In this document: positions 1 to 6,214 of the stretch, piece by piece | Layout of the letters: each line of letters begins with the position of its first letter | Numbering within the stretch: position 1 is the first letter of the stretch | Assembly (NCBI GenBank): GCA_023133395.1 | Contig: JAGLWO010000037.1 | Span: 1 to 8,956 of the forward strand | Reading direction: 5' to 3' | Length of the DNA: 8,956 nt | Source: Candidatus Cloacimonadota bacterium | Lineage (GTDB): Bacteria > Cloacimonadota > Cloacimonadia > Cloacimonadales > TCS61 | Translations under genes and position numbers: made by a program | The notes under the pieces: model-generated | Seen by the model: only the letters and a program-made list of their open reading frames with translations | Databases searched by the model: none | What the model was told of the DNA's origin: nothing

Positions 1-747
1 AATACACGCATGGGAGTTTATGCACATCTGGAAAAGAAACTCGATACTGTACTCATCAAAAGGGAAAAACAAAAATTGGCAATGAAGAAAAAAATCCGAG
101 AATTAGATAAAAAACTTAAAGAGAAAAAGATCACCAAAAAAGAATATGAAGAAGATAAGCAAATAATCGGGAAAGAATACGAACTCGAATTCTCTCCGGA
201 AGAAAAAGCACTCCTATTGCTGCTTCGTGGTGAGATGACCGCAAAAATTCATGTTCATAAAGAAGATGATGTTTTCTACCTGATAAAGCTGGTAAAAAAA
301 TACAATCTCAAAGCTACTGCTGATCATACTGGTGACGTATTTCATAAAGAGATCTTCGATGAACTCGGGAAAAATAATATCCCGGTCGTTTATGGACCAC
401 TTGGTTCTCTGGGCTATAAAGTTGAACTGAAACATGCATACTATCAGAATGCAAAACTATTGATGGATTCAAAAGCCTTTTTCGGTCTAATGACAGACCA
501 TCCGGTTATTCATGTCTATTCACTTCGGGATAGTCTCAAATTCTTCCTCATTCAGGGAATGAGTGAAGCAGAAGCAATTTCCCTGATAACTTATAGAAAT
601 GCAAAGATCCTTGGAATTGATGACATACTCGGTACAATTGAAAAAGGAAAACTGGCGAGCCTGGTTGTATGGGATATAAATCCTTTGAATCTTAGCGCAT
701 TCCCTACTTTAGTTATGGGAGAAGGAAAAATCCTCAGGAAAAAGTAA
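1..747 (+). CDS. Metal-dependent amidohydrolase, 3' part (5' end outside window)
   Basis: The open frame enters from the left edge (N-T-R before the first Met at 10) and ends at TAA 745-747, so the true start lies upstream. Counting from that Met, HVH is at residues 81-83, ADH at 104-106 and TDHP at 162-165. These fit the metal-ligand His residues and late-strand Asp of the imidazolonepropionase-like branch of the amidohydrolase superfamily. The tail 'NAKILGIDD..GTIEKGKLASLVVWDINPL' is the usual closing beta-sandwich. The family hydrolyses C-N bonds, often in cyclic amides or amidines; the substrate cannot be read here. The Lys/Glu-rich stretch at about residues 8-60 looks like a coiled coil replacing a shorter helical linker of relatives. 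The superfamily is clear; the specificity is unknown. Confidence 0.85.
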   Translation, partial: NTRMGVYAHLEKKLDTVLIKREKQKLAMKKKIRELDKKLKEKKITKKEYEEDKQIIGKEYELEFSPEEKALLLLLRGEMTAKIHVHKEDDVFYLIKLVKKYNLKATADHTGDVFHKEIFDELGKNNIPVVYGPLGSLGYKVELKHAYYQNAKLLMDSKAFFGLMTDHPVIHVYSLRDSLKFFLIQGMSEAEAISLITYRNAKILGIDDILGTIEKGKLASLVVWDINPLNLSAFPTLVMGEGKILRKK

Positions 748-759
748 AACCAAGTGTTA

Positions 760-780
760 ATTCAACCATCTCGGTTGAAT
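760..780 (+). terminator. Hairpin after the amidohydrolase gene
   Basis: Arms ATTCAACC (760-767) and GGTTGAAT (773-780) are perfectly complementary around a 5-base loop, 13 bases after the stop codon. The next bases lack a T-run on this strand (an A-run lies at 792-800), so this may be an attenuating or mRNA-end hairpin, or one of the window's many intergenic palindromes, not a classical intrinsic terminator. Confidence 0.45.
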
Positions 781-815
781 CAATTAATGGTAAAAAAAAA
801 CCTTGCATAATTATG

Positions 816-821
816 TATACT
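816..821 (+). promoter_or_regulatory. Possible -10 element (TATACT) for the MshEN-like gene
   Basis: TATACT matches the bacterial -10 consensus in five of six positions and lies 37 bases before the ATG at 859. I see no convincing -35 element at the right distance, so this is a weak call. Confidence 0.25.
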
Positions 822-858
822 TAGTTTATTTTTGTTTTTAAATTAAAGGGAGTAAATA

Positions 859-1065
859 ATGACTAAACGACTTGGTGAAATTCTTCAGGAAAAAGGGTAT
901 CTCACTACTGAGCAGGTCGAAGAAGCCTTACTTATCCAAAAGCAATACAGCAATAAAGGAATGTGGATGTATATCGGTCAGATACTGATTGAAAAGGGAA
1001 TCGTGACAAAAGAACAGGTAAACGAAGGACTCGATATACTCGACCGTATAAAAGGTCAAAAATAG
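859..1065 (+). CDS. Small stand-alone MshEN / GspE-N-like domain protein
   Basis: This 68-residue protein is nothing but two copies of one helical motif. Repeat 1 (residues 4-27) reads R-L-G-x-x-L-x-x-x-G-x-L ending in A-L-x-x-Q. Repeat 2 (38-61) reads Y-I-G-x-x-L-x-x-x-G-x-V ending in G-L-x-x-L. This is the pattern of the MshEN domain at the N-terminus of type II secretion and type IV pilus ATPases (GspE, PilB, MshE), which in MshE binds cyclic di-GMP. The 10-residue spacer between the repeats is longer than the 5 I recall for MshE. There is no ATPase domain, and the next gene is unrelated. The start is set by AAAGGGAG (845-852) six bases before ATG. It is probably a cytoplasmic adaptor or nucleotide sensor; ligand binding is inference, and the Arg of repeat 1 is missing from repeat 2. 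Confidence 0.7.
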   Translation: MTKRLGEILQEKGYLTTEQVEEALLIQKQYSNKGMWMYIGQILIEKGIVTKEQVNEGLDILDRIKGQK

Positions 1066-1160
1066 AACTTTTAGAAAAGCTTTAAAATTGAGTGAGATTA
1101 AAGTTCATATCGTAAAAACTTCCGAATAACATTGCCTGAAAGAAAAAAGTTGCCAATTTT

Positions 1161-1181
1161 TTTAAAGAAACTTTAAAGAAA
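1161..1181 (+). repeat. Tandem 10-base direct repeat before the methyltransferase start
   Basis: TTTAAAGAAA occurs at 1161-1170 and again at 1172-1181, directly in front of the ATG at 1185. It occupies the place where a ribosome binding site would be; no good GGAG is present, so initiation is probably weak or leaderless-like. It may be only low-complexity sequence. Confidence 0.35.
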
Positions 1182-1184
1182 AAT

Positions 1185-1901
1185 ATGAAAACTCAAATCG
1201 AAAAGAAAATAATTTTTTTACTAATTATTATTTTTATAGCCTTTCCCCTATTCTCGGATAAAACAAAAAAAGAATATGAAAAGCAGCGGAAAAACATGGT
1301 TAAAAGCCAGATAAAATACAGGGGAATAAAAGACGAACCTGTTCTTAATGCAATGAGAAACGTTCCCCGTCATCTTTTTGTGCCCAAAAGTCAACGTTCA
1401 AAATCCTATTATGACAGACCTCTTCCTATCGGTTTTGGACAGACCATATCCCAACCCTACATTGTTGCCTTGATGACAGAACTCTTATGTTTGACAGATA
1501 GTTCAAAAGTTTTGGAAATCGGAACAGGCTCAGGTTATCAAGCAGCAGTACTCGCAGAAATCACAGATGAAGTCTATACTATAGAAATAGTTGGAAAACT
1601 GCATAAGATTTCAAATGAAACCCTGAAAAATACGGGTTATACTAATGTAAAAACAAAATCCGGAGATGGATACTTCGGGTGGGAAGAACACGCTCCCTTT
1701 GATGCCATAATCGTAACCTGTGCTGCAGAATTTGTACCTCCTCCGCTTATCAAGCAACTGAATATTGGCGGTGTAATGTGTATTCCTGTAGGTCCACCAT
1801 TCCAGGTTCAGAATTTAGTTCTTATCACAAAAAAAAGTGAAGAAGATATAAAAACAGAAGTTATAACATACGTCAGGTTTGTGCCGTTATTGAGGGATTG
1901 A
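1185..1901 (+). CDS. pcm: Protein-L-isoaspartate O-methyltransferase with signal peptide
   Basis: The enzyme transfers a methyl group from S-adenosylmethionine to L-isoaspartyl residues of damaged proteins, starting their repair. Family signatures are present in order: 'NVPRHLFVP' (59-67), 'PIGFGQTISQPY' (81-92) with the conserved S-Q-P, the SAM motif 'VLEIGTGSGYQ' (109-119), the acidic residue of 'YTIEI' (134), 'SGDGYFGW', 'FDAIIVTCAA' and 'GGVMCIPVG'. At 238 residues it is slightly longer than the usual ~210 because residues 1-24 form a signal peptide: basic start, a hydrophobic core rich in Ile/Leu/Phe, then a likely cut near 'PLFS-D'. It is therefore probably exported, an odd location for a SAM-dependent enzyme, although signal-bearing homologues are known. 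It has no obvious operon partner: 119 bases separate it from the gene before and a hairpin cluster follows. Confidence 0.93.
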   Translation: MKTQIEKKIIFLLIIIFIAFPLFSDKTKKEYEKQRKNMVKSQIKYRGIKDEPVLNAMRNVPRHLFVPKSQRSKSYYDRPLPIGFGQTISQPYIVALMTELLCLTDSSKVLEIGTGSGYQAAVLAEITDEVYTIEIVGKLHKISNETLKNTGYTNVKTKSGDGYFGWEEHAPFDAIIVTCAAEFVPPPLIKQLNIGGVMCIPVGPPFQVQNLVLITKKSEEDIKTEVITYVRFVPLLRD

Positions 1902-1910
1902 TACACATCT

Positions 1911-1936
1911 CGTTGCATGGCTCAAGCTATGCAACG
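1911..1936 (+). repeat. Hairpin repeat, family A (copy 1)
   Basis: Twelve paired positions (one G-T) form a near-perfect palindrome: CGTTGCATGGCT at 1911-1922 against AGCTATGCAACG at 1925-1936. It starts nine bases after the methyltransferase stop and may act as its transcription end. A second copy of the same palindrome lies at 8833-8857, so this is a dispersed element. Confidence 0.75.
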
Positions 1937-1949
1937 TAACTGATGCTCG

Positions 1950-1970
1950 TTACTAAATTCCATTTAGTAA
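1950..1970 (+). repeat. Hairpin in the 1911-2033 cluster
   Basis: Perfect 9-base arms TTACTAAAT (1950-1958) and ATTTAGTAA (1962-1970) around three bases. It is the second of four successive palindromes in this gap. Confidence 0.65.
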
Positions 1971-1984
1971 TGTGGATTGTTACT

Positions 1985-1997
1985 GAAACTTAGTTTC
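1985..1997 (+). repeat. Short palindrome in the 1911-2033 cluster
   Basis: GAAACT (1985-1990) and AGTTTC (1992-1997) are complementary around a single base. It is too tight to form a stable RNA hairpin without opening the inner pairs, but it fits the palindromic style of this gap. Confidence 0.45.
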
Positions 1998-2015
1998 GAG
2001 AAATCGTTATTCCCT

Positions 2016-2033
2016 ATCCGGCAACCGCCGGAT
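2016..2033 (+). repeat. GC-rich hairpin, family D (copy 1)
   Basis: ATCCGGC (2016-2022) pairs with GCCGGAT (2027-2033) around AACC. The 16-base core TCCGGCAACCGCCGGA recurs with two differences at 3097-3112 in the same orientation, so the two copies bracket the peptidase gene at 2058-3044. This copy ends 24 bases before that gene's TTG start. Confidence 0.65.
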
Positions 2034-2057
2034 TGAACCGAGTCGAAAGGATATATC

Positions 2058-3044
2058 TTGAAAATTAAATGGAAACAACAGCATATTAATAATTCTTGTG
2101 CATCTGCCTGTTTAGCAATGCTGTTGAGTAATTATGGAATATACAAGGAAGATTATGATGTTATAGAAGAATCTAAAATGCCATATCTAATAAAATATGA
2201 TAAAGAAGATGATTCTTATTATTCTGGAATGCTCGTTCAAGATGATGAAATTTTTAACATAATGACCCTGAAATATCACTTGGAATTCTTCCATAATGAA
2301 TTTAAAAACTGGGATGAATATTTTAGAAAAGCCAAAGAATTACTGACAAACAACATACCATTTATGACCGGTATTTCAATCAAATTTATTCCATCTTCAG
2401 GATATGATAATGTAAAAAATATAACATCCACTCATGCAATTGTTATTGATAATTTTAAAAATAATTGTTTTTACATTCTTGATCCTGATGCAGGATTATT
2501 AAGAAATAAACGATACAATTTTGAGGAAATTAAAGAATATGTTCGTTTAAATATAACTTTGGAAAATTTCAGAAGAGGGATTGAGAATAAAAAAGGAAAA
2601 AAATTTTTAATTGGATATTTAAATAATTCAAAATCTACAAATAATATAGATTTTAATAAATTTATTCAACAAAGTAAAAGAGCTATTGAATTATATCCTC
2701 AAAGAATTCAAAATATTAAAAATAAATTTGTGGATAATGAAAGAATTTCTTATGAAGATTTTCATAGCTTTATTATGAGATACATTAAACCTCTGGCAGT
2801 AGATTTAAAAAATGCCTTGAAAACAATTAAAAATAAAAATAATATTAAGAATAATCTTATTGAAACTTTACAAAACTACCAGGATTTTGTATTTGAATTT
2901 CAAAGAAAAGTTCAAAATATGAACGTGAATTATTTGGAATTTTTTGAGGAAATCCTTATAAAAGCAGATGAAATAAAAAAATTAATTCTTCAGCATTTGA
3001 AATCAATTGATAAAAGTAGTAAATATCATGGACATAATGATTAA
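2058..3044 (+). CDS. Stand-alone C39-like (papain-fold) cysteine peptidase with helical tail
   Basis: The first ~188 residues carry the C39/papain-like active site: Q8, C14 in 'NSCASACLAMLL', H126 in 'STHAIVID' and D142 in 'YILDPDAG'. The Gln-Cys gap of 6 and the His-Asp gap of 16 match the spacing in bacteriocin-processing peptidases such as ComA. The remaining ~140 residues are a Lys/Asn/Glu-rich, probably helical tail of no recognised family. No membrane or ABC-transporter domain is present, and no signal peptide, so it is a free, probably cytosolic peptidase-like protein rather than a C39 exporter. The TTG start is supported by GAAAGGA seven bases upstream, an in-frame TGA at 2034-2036, and the next Met (residue 21) falling after the catalytic Cys. 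Base composition is far poorer in G+C than the neighbours (11 of 60 at 2641-2700), suggesting separate acquisition. The substrate is unknown; no leader-peptide gene is visible nearby. Confidence 0.72.
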   Translation: MKIKWKQQHINNSCASACLAMLLSNYGIYKEDYDVIEESKMPYLIKYDKEDDSYYSGMLVQDDEIFNIMTLKYHLEFFHNEFKNWDEYFRKAKELLTNNIPFMTGISIKFIPSSGYDNVKNITSTHAIVIDNFKNNCFYILDPDAGLLRNKRYNFEEIKEYVRLNITLENFRRGIENKKGKKFLIGYLNNSKSTNNIDFNKFIQQSKRAIELYPQRIQNIKNKFVDNERISYEDFHSFIMRYIKPLAVDLKNALKTIKNKNNIKNNLIETLQNYQDFVFEFQRKVQNMNVNYLEFFEEILIKADEIKKLILQHLKSIDKSSKYHGHND

Positions 3045-3045
3045 T

Positions 3046-3074
3046 CTTGTCCCCAAGTTCAACTTGGGAACAAG
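3046..3074 (+). terminator. 29-base near-perfect palindrome after the peptidase gene
   Basis: CTTGTCCCCAAGTT (3046-3059) pairs with AACTTGGGAACAAG (3061-3074) around one base, with a single mismatch (3051/3069). It begins two bases after the TAA. Position and strength suggest transcription termination or mRNA 3' protection, but no T-run follows. It also resembles the dispersed intergenic palindromes elsewhere in the window. Confidence 0.6.
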
Positions 3075-3095
3075 AAAACTCACCGCCCAGTCTTC

Positions 3096-3113
3096 GTCCT
3101 GCAACTGCCGGAC
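3096..3113 (+). repeat. Degenerate hairpin, family D (copy 2)
   Basis: GTCCTGC (3096-3102) pairs with GCCGGAC (3107-3113) apart from one mismatch (3100/3109) around AACT. The core differs from 2017-2032 at two of 16 bases. It looks like a decayed sister of the hairpin upstream of the peptidase gene. Confidence 0.55.
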
Positions 3114-3164
3114 AGAAAGACAATCACTGTTTATTTCTGAGGGGATTTAGGGGAGTTGAAAACA

Positions 3165-5564
3165 ATGACCAAAAACACAAGATTCATTCAAATTACTGTA
3201 TTCCTCACTTCCCTCACTATCCTCTGCTACGAGATTATCCTAACAAGGATCTTTGCCATAACTCAATGGTATAACCTGGCATCCATCATCATCAGTGTGG
3301 CACTACTCGGTTTTGGGACAAGCGGTACAATGATTTTACTGCTCAAACGCAGGATCGAACAACATTACAATAAATTTATCCAGATCGCTTTAATTCTATA
3401 TACTTTCACACTCTGCACGGGTTTCATTATTTTCTGCAAAATTCATTTCAATCCCTTTGAAGTGGGAATCGATCCCAACCAACCGTTTATCCTGCTTTTA
3501 TATTTCCTGGTATTGGGAATTCCCTTCTTTTTCGGAGCTTGTGTAATCGGGTTAGCACTTATGAAATTCCCGATCGGGAAAACATACTTTTCCAATCTTC
3601 TGGGTTCGGGCGTAGGAGCACTATCAGTTGTACTCATTTCCTATTTATTCCATCCTTTTTCGATTTTGATTGGAATTACTATCCTTGCTTTTATCAGCGC
3701 TGTTACTTTTTCTTTTAACTTTAAAAAACGAGTATTTGCATATAATTCCATTATCTCCATAATAATTATTTTACTTTTCTATTTTTCCTTTGACCTGCTG
3801 AATTTGAAAAGGATCTCCCAGTATAAATCGCTCTCAAAAACATTGCTCTTACCCAATTCAAAAATACTCAATGAACGCTACTCCCCTCTAGGTCTTGTGC
3901 AGGTTGTTCAAGCTGATGGAATTCGTTCAACTGTGGGACTCAGTTTTTTATCTTCTGAACAAGTTCCAATACAAAGGGGTATTTTCTTTGATGGTGAAGC
4001 AATGAGCGCCATTACACCCTTTAAAGGAGATAAAAAGGAAATTGAATACCTGAACCAGATTCCCTCTTCTCTGCCATATCACCTGCTGGATGAAACCCAT
4101 AAAAACAAAATCCTCATCGTGGGAGTCGGAGGTGGAGAAGGATTATTAAAAGCACTTTTGCATGACTTTGAACATATCGATGGACTGGAATTGAATCGTG
4201 ATGTGATTTCTCTTATGAAGAACGAATATGCAGATTTTTCCGGGAATATCTATTCAAAGGTGAATATAATCAACAAAGAAGCACGCGGATTTATTAAAAC
4301 CACAGAGAAAAAATATAACCTGATAGAGATTTCCATGCTCGATACATACAATGCTGCAGCTTCCGGTGTTTATGCTTTGAACGAAACCTACCTCTACACT
4401 CTGGAATCTATCCAGGATTTTTACAAACAACTGGAAGACGAGGGACTGCTGGCAATAACCAGGTGGGTGGTAAATCCCCCGCGGAATAACCTGAAACTGC
4501 TGAATACCAGCATAAAAGCTCTGGAAAATCTGGGAATCGAGGATATCAGTAAACATATAATTTACATCCGCAGTATACAGGCTACCACACTTTTAATTTC
4601 CAAAAAACCCTTTTCAAAAGAACAAATCGAGACAACAAAGGAATTCTGTAATTCACGTCTTTTTGATATATGCTTTTATAATGGCATTAAACCCAACGAG
4701 GTGAACAGATTCATAAAACTGAAAGAACCAATATACTTCTTAGCTGCACAAAACCTGTTATCTGACCAATCCTCCCAATTCGTTAAAAACTACGAATTCG
4801 ATATTAAAATAGCAACCGACAACAGACCCTACTTTTATAACTCCTTCAAATCCAAAATGCTGAAATATCTGATTAAATACGGTACTGACAAAATCCCTTT
4901 CACAGAATGGGGATACCTGATTCTGATCCTGATATTGATACCGGTTTTAATCACCAGTTTCATTTTGATAGTCCTACCTTTGTTATTTATGAAAAAAGCC
5001 AGAAAAAGCCTGAACCTGAGAACCATATCCTATTTCAGCCTGATAGGTATCGGGTTTTTCTTTATTGAAATGCCGCTCATCCAGAAACTTATCTTGTTCT
5101 TATCACATCCCACCTATTCCCTGAGCGTGATAATTTCCAGTCTGCTGATTTTCTCCGGTATCGGCAGTTATTTTTCGGACAGGATTTTTAAAGAAAAGCG
5201 AAGAATATTTTATTCTGTTATTATTATCGGGCTTCTGACGCTCATCTATTTACTGAACTTCCATTACATCTTTCAATTGTTCATGAATAAAAGCGAAATA
5301 ATTAAAATACTTGTGACAGTAATTTTAATATTACCTCTTGGATTTTTTATGGGAATTCCCTTTCCTCAAGGATTGAAAAGAATTAAAGAACTGAATATTA
5401 ATAATGTTCCCTGGGCATGGAGTATAAACGGCTTCTTCTCTGTGATAAGCATAATCTTAGCCACTCTTTTTGCTATACTATTCGGGTTTAAGGTTGTATT
5501 TATTATTGCAATTATCTGTTATTTGGGAGCTGGTGTGATATCGGTGAAATTGAAGAGAGGATGA
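3165..5564 (+). CDS. Polytopic membrane protein with spermidine-synthase-like domain
   Basis: I choose ATG 3165 (799 residues): GGGGAG at 3150-3155 sits nine bases before it, whereas the in-frame TTG at 3156 touches that site. Three parts are visible: seven hydrophobic helices in about the first 215 residues; a soluble Rossmann methyltransferase/aminopropyltransferase-like domain with 'VGVGGGEGLL' (nucleotide-binding glycine loop) and 'GLELN' (acidic ribose-binding position); and seven more helices at the C-terminus. Annotation often calls such proteins spermidine synthase. However, where SpeE has its catalytic D-[ST]-[ST]-D-P motif this protein reads 'ISMLDTYNAAASG', so polyamine synthesis is doubtful. 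It is probably an inner-membrane enzyme or transporter-enzyme fusion with unknown substrate. It stands alone between palindromic gaps and its G+C is near the window's upper range (25 of 60 at 4321-4380). Confidence 0.85.
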   Translation: MTKNTRFIQITVFLTSLTILCYEIILTRIFAITQWYNLASIIISVALLGFGTSGTMILLLKRRIEQHYNKFIQIALILYTFTLCTGFIIFCKIHFNPFEVGIDPNQPFILLLYFLVLGIPFFFGACVIGLALMKFPIGKTYFSNLLGSGVGALSVVLISYLFHPFSILIGITILAFISAVTFSFNFKKRVFAYNSIISIIIILLFYFSFDLLNLKRISQYKSLSKTLLLPNSKILNERYSPLGLVQVVQADGIRSTVGLSFLSSEQVPIQRGIFFDGEAMSAITPFKGDKKEIEYLNQIPSSLPYHLLDETHKNKILIVGVGGGEGLLKALLHDFEHIDGLELNRDVISLMKNEYADFSGNIYSKVNIINKEARGFIKTTEKKYNLIEISMLDTYNAAASGVYALNETYLYTLESIQDFYKQLEDEGLLAITRWVVNPPRNNLKLLNTSIKALENLGIEDISKHIIYIRSIQATTLLISKKPFSKEQIETTKEFCNSRLFDICFYNGIKPNEVNRFIKLKEPIYFLAAQNLLSDQSSQFVKNYEFDIKIATDNRPYFYNSFKSKMLKYLIKYGTDKIPFTEWGYLILILILIPVLITSFILIVLPLLFMKKARKSLNLRTISYFSLIGIGFFFIEMPLIQKLILFLSHPTYSLSVIISSLLIFSGIGSYFSDRIFKEKRRIFYSVIIIGLLTLIYLLNFHYIFQLFMNKSEIIKILVTVILILPLGFFMGIPFPQGLKRIKELNINNVPWAWSINGFFSVISIILATLFAILFGFKVVFIIAIICYLGAGVISVKLKRG

Positions 5565-5567
5565 GGA

Positions 5568-5619
5568 AACCTTGCGAAGGTTATGTAACTGATATTAGAT
5601 TCTTAACCTTCGCAAGGTT
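5568..5619 (+). terminator. Long inverted repeat after the membrane-protein gene
   Basis: A perfect 15-base inverted repeat, AACCTTGCGAAGGTT (5568-5582) and AACCTTCGCAAGGTT (5605-5619), surrounds a 22-base middle and is followed by AATTTTCTATTTG. Each arm is itself a hairpin (AACCTT/AAGGTT with a 3-base loop), so one long stem or two short ones can form. It starts three bases after the TGA and probably ends transcription of the membrane-protein gene. Confidence 0.7.
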
Positions 5620-5629
5620 AATTTTCTAT

Positions 5630-5656
5630 TTGACAGTGAGAAGATCAATTTATAGG
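5630..5656 (+). promoter_or_regulatory. Possible promoter for the nuclease/Ntn-hydrolase unit
   Basis: A perfect TTGACA (5630-5635) is followed 15 bases later by TATAGG (5651-5656). The spacing is short and the -10 is only moderate, and about 100 bases of leader would precede the ATG at 5760. A promoter is expected here, since the upstream gene ends in a strong hairpin. The rest of 5657-5746 is A/T-rich with no structure I recognise. Confidence 0.3.
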
Positions 5657-5759
5657 TTTGATACTTGAAAAGTAAATATAATTAGAAATAATTAAATTTC
5701 ACTTTAATATTACTATGTAAGAAATTATAAGCAAAATTAAAAAACTAAAGGAGAAACAT

Positions 5760-6029
5760 ATGCCTAGAAAAGAAAAGGTGACCGAAGTAATTGATGGTGA
5801 TACATTCATGACGGATAGTCGGAAATATCCCGTTCGTCTTGCAAATATTGATGCTCCAGAAAAAGGACAACCTGGTTATAGTAAAGCCAAAAAAGCCTTA
5901 AAAGATTTAATTAGAGGAAAAGAAGTAACAATTAATACTAAAGCTCGTGATAAATATAACCGATCTGTGGCTAATGTAAAAATTGGAAACAAATCAGTTA
6001 ACAAGATCATGAAAAACTTTGAGAAATAA
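5760..6029 (+). CDS. Short thermonuclease-fold (SNase-like) protein
   Basis: The 89 residues follow the staphylococcal nuclease pattern: 'VIDGDTF' (10-16) supplies the Asp equivalent to D21, 'VRLANIDAPE' (25-34) supplies R26, D31 and E34 (equivalents of R35, D40 and E43), and 'DKYNRSVA' (64-71) supplies R68 (equivalent of R87). All residues for calcium-dependent phosphodiester cleavage of DNA or RNA therefore seem present. It lacks a signal peptide, unlike classical secreted thermonucleases, and stops just after 'VNKIM', missing the usual final helix with its G-[YL]-A-[WY] segment, so it is a minimal domain. AAAGGAG at 5747-5753 lies six bases before ATG. The stop overlaps the next start (TAATG), so translation of the two is probably coupled. 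It opens the A/T-rich unit containing the Ntn hydrolase. Confidence 0.82.
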   Translation: MPRKEKVTEVIDGDTFMTDSRKYPVRLANIDAPEKGQPGYSKAKKALKDLIRGKEVTINTKARDKYNRSVANVKIGNKSVNKIMKNFEK

Positions 6030-6181
6030 TGAACTTTGATATACTTAATATAAAGATTAAAGAAATTGAAAAAATTATTAAAGAGACAGAAGACTTGCAA
6101 ACCTGCGTTGAACAACTCTACCAACTCTCTCAGGATAATTTTTCACTTGACGATGTAACAATAGTGTTAATATTAAAATAA
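6029..6181 (+). CDS. 50-residue hypothetical protein, coupled to the nuclease gene
   Basis: ATG 6029-6031 overlaps the nuclease stop codon by one base and the frame runs to TAA 6179-6181. The product is acidic and probably helical (residues 5-35 rich in Glu/Lys/Ile/Leu with heptad-like spacing), then ends in 'FSLDDVTIVLIL'. That ending resembles the last strand of PP2C/SpoIIE-type phosphatases ('DD.T.[VL].[VL]'), but 50 residues cannot form such an enzyme. It is either a remnant or an unrelated small partner. Support comes from the overlapping start, codon composition like its neighbours, and the tight gap (33 bases) to the next gene. I recognise no family. Confidence 0.5.
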   Translation: MNFDILNIKIKEIEKIIKETEDLQTCVEQLYQLSQDNFSLDDVTIVLILK

Positions 6182-6203
6182 AAAATAAATAACTCATAAT
6201 CTT

Positions 6204-6208
6204 AGGAG
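6204..6208 (+). promoter_or_regulatory. Ribosome binding site of the Ntn-hydrolase-like gene
   Basis: AGGAG sits six bases before ATG 6215. It fixes the start so that Thr is residue 2, exactly where an N-terminal-nucleophile hydrolase needs it after Met removal. Confidence 0.7.
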
Positions 6209-6214
6209 ATAAAT

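Noticed and set aside
1911..2033. CRISPR array
   Set aside because: The units are different palindromes without constant repeats or equal-length spacers, and no cas gene is present.
1185..3044. RiPP (modified peptide) cluster from methyltransferase plus C39 peptidase
   Set aside because: PCMT-like enzymes and C39 peptidases do occur in such clusters, but there is no precursor peptide, no cyclase and no exporter, and a hairpin cluster and a composition change separate the two genes.
3156..3164. TTG at 3156 as start of the membrane protein
   Set aside because: It directly abuts the GGGGAG ribosome binding site; ATG 3165 has normal spacing.
3047..3274. 75-codon + strand frame
   Set aside because: It runs through the 3046-3074 palindrome and the decayed hairpin at 3096-3113, overlaps the start of the membrane-protein gene in another frame, and has no recognisable protein pattern.
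3443..3637. - strand frame inside the membrane-protein gene
   Set aside because: Shadow of a strongly supported + strand gene; no ribosome binding site or motif.
4254..4556. 100-codon - strand frame inside the Rossmann domain
   Set aside because: Antisense to the most conserved part of the spermidine-synthase-like domain; no independent support.
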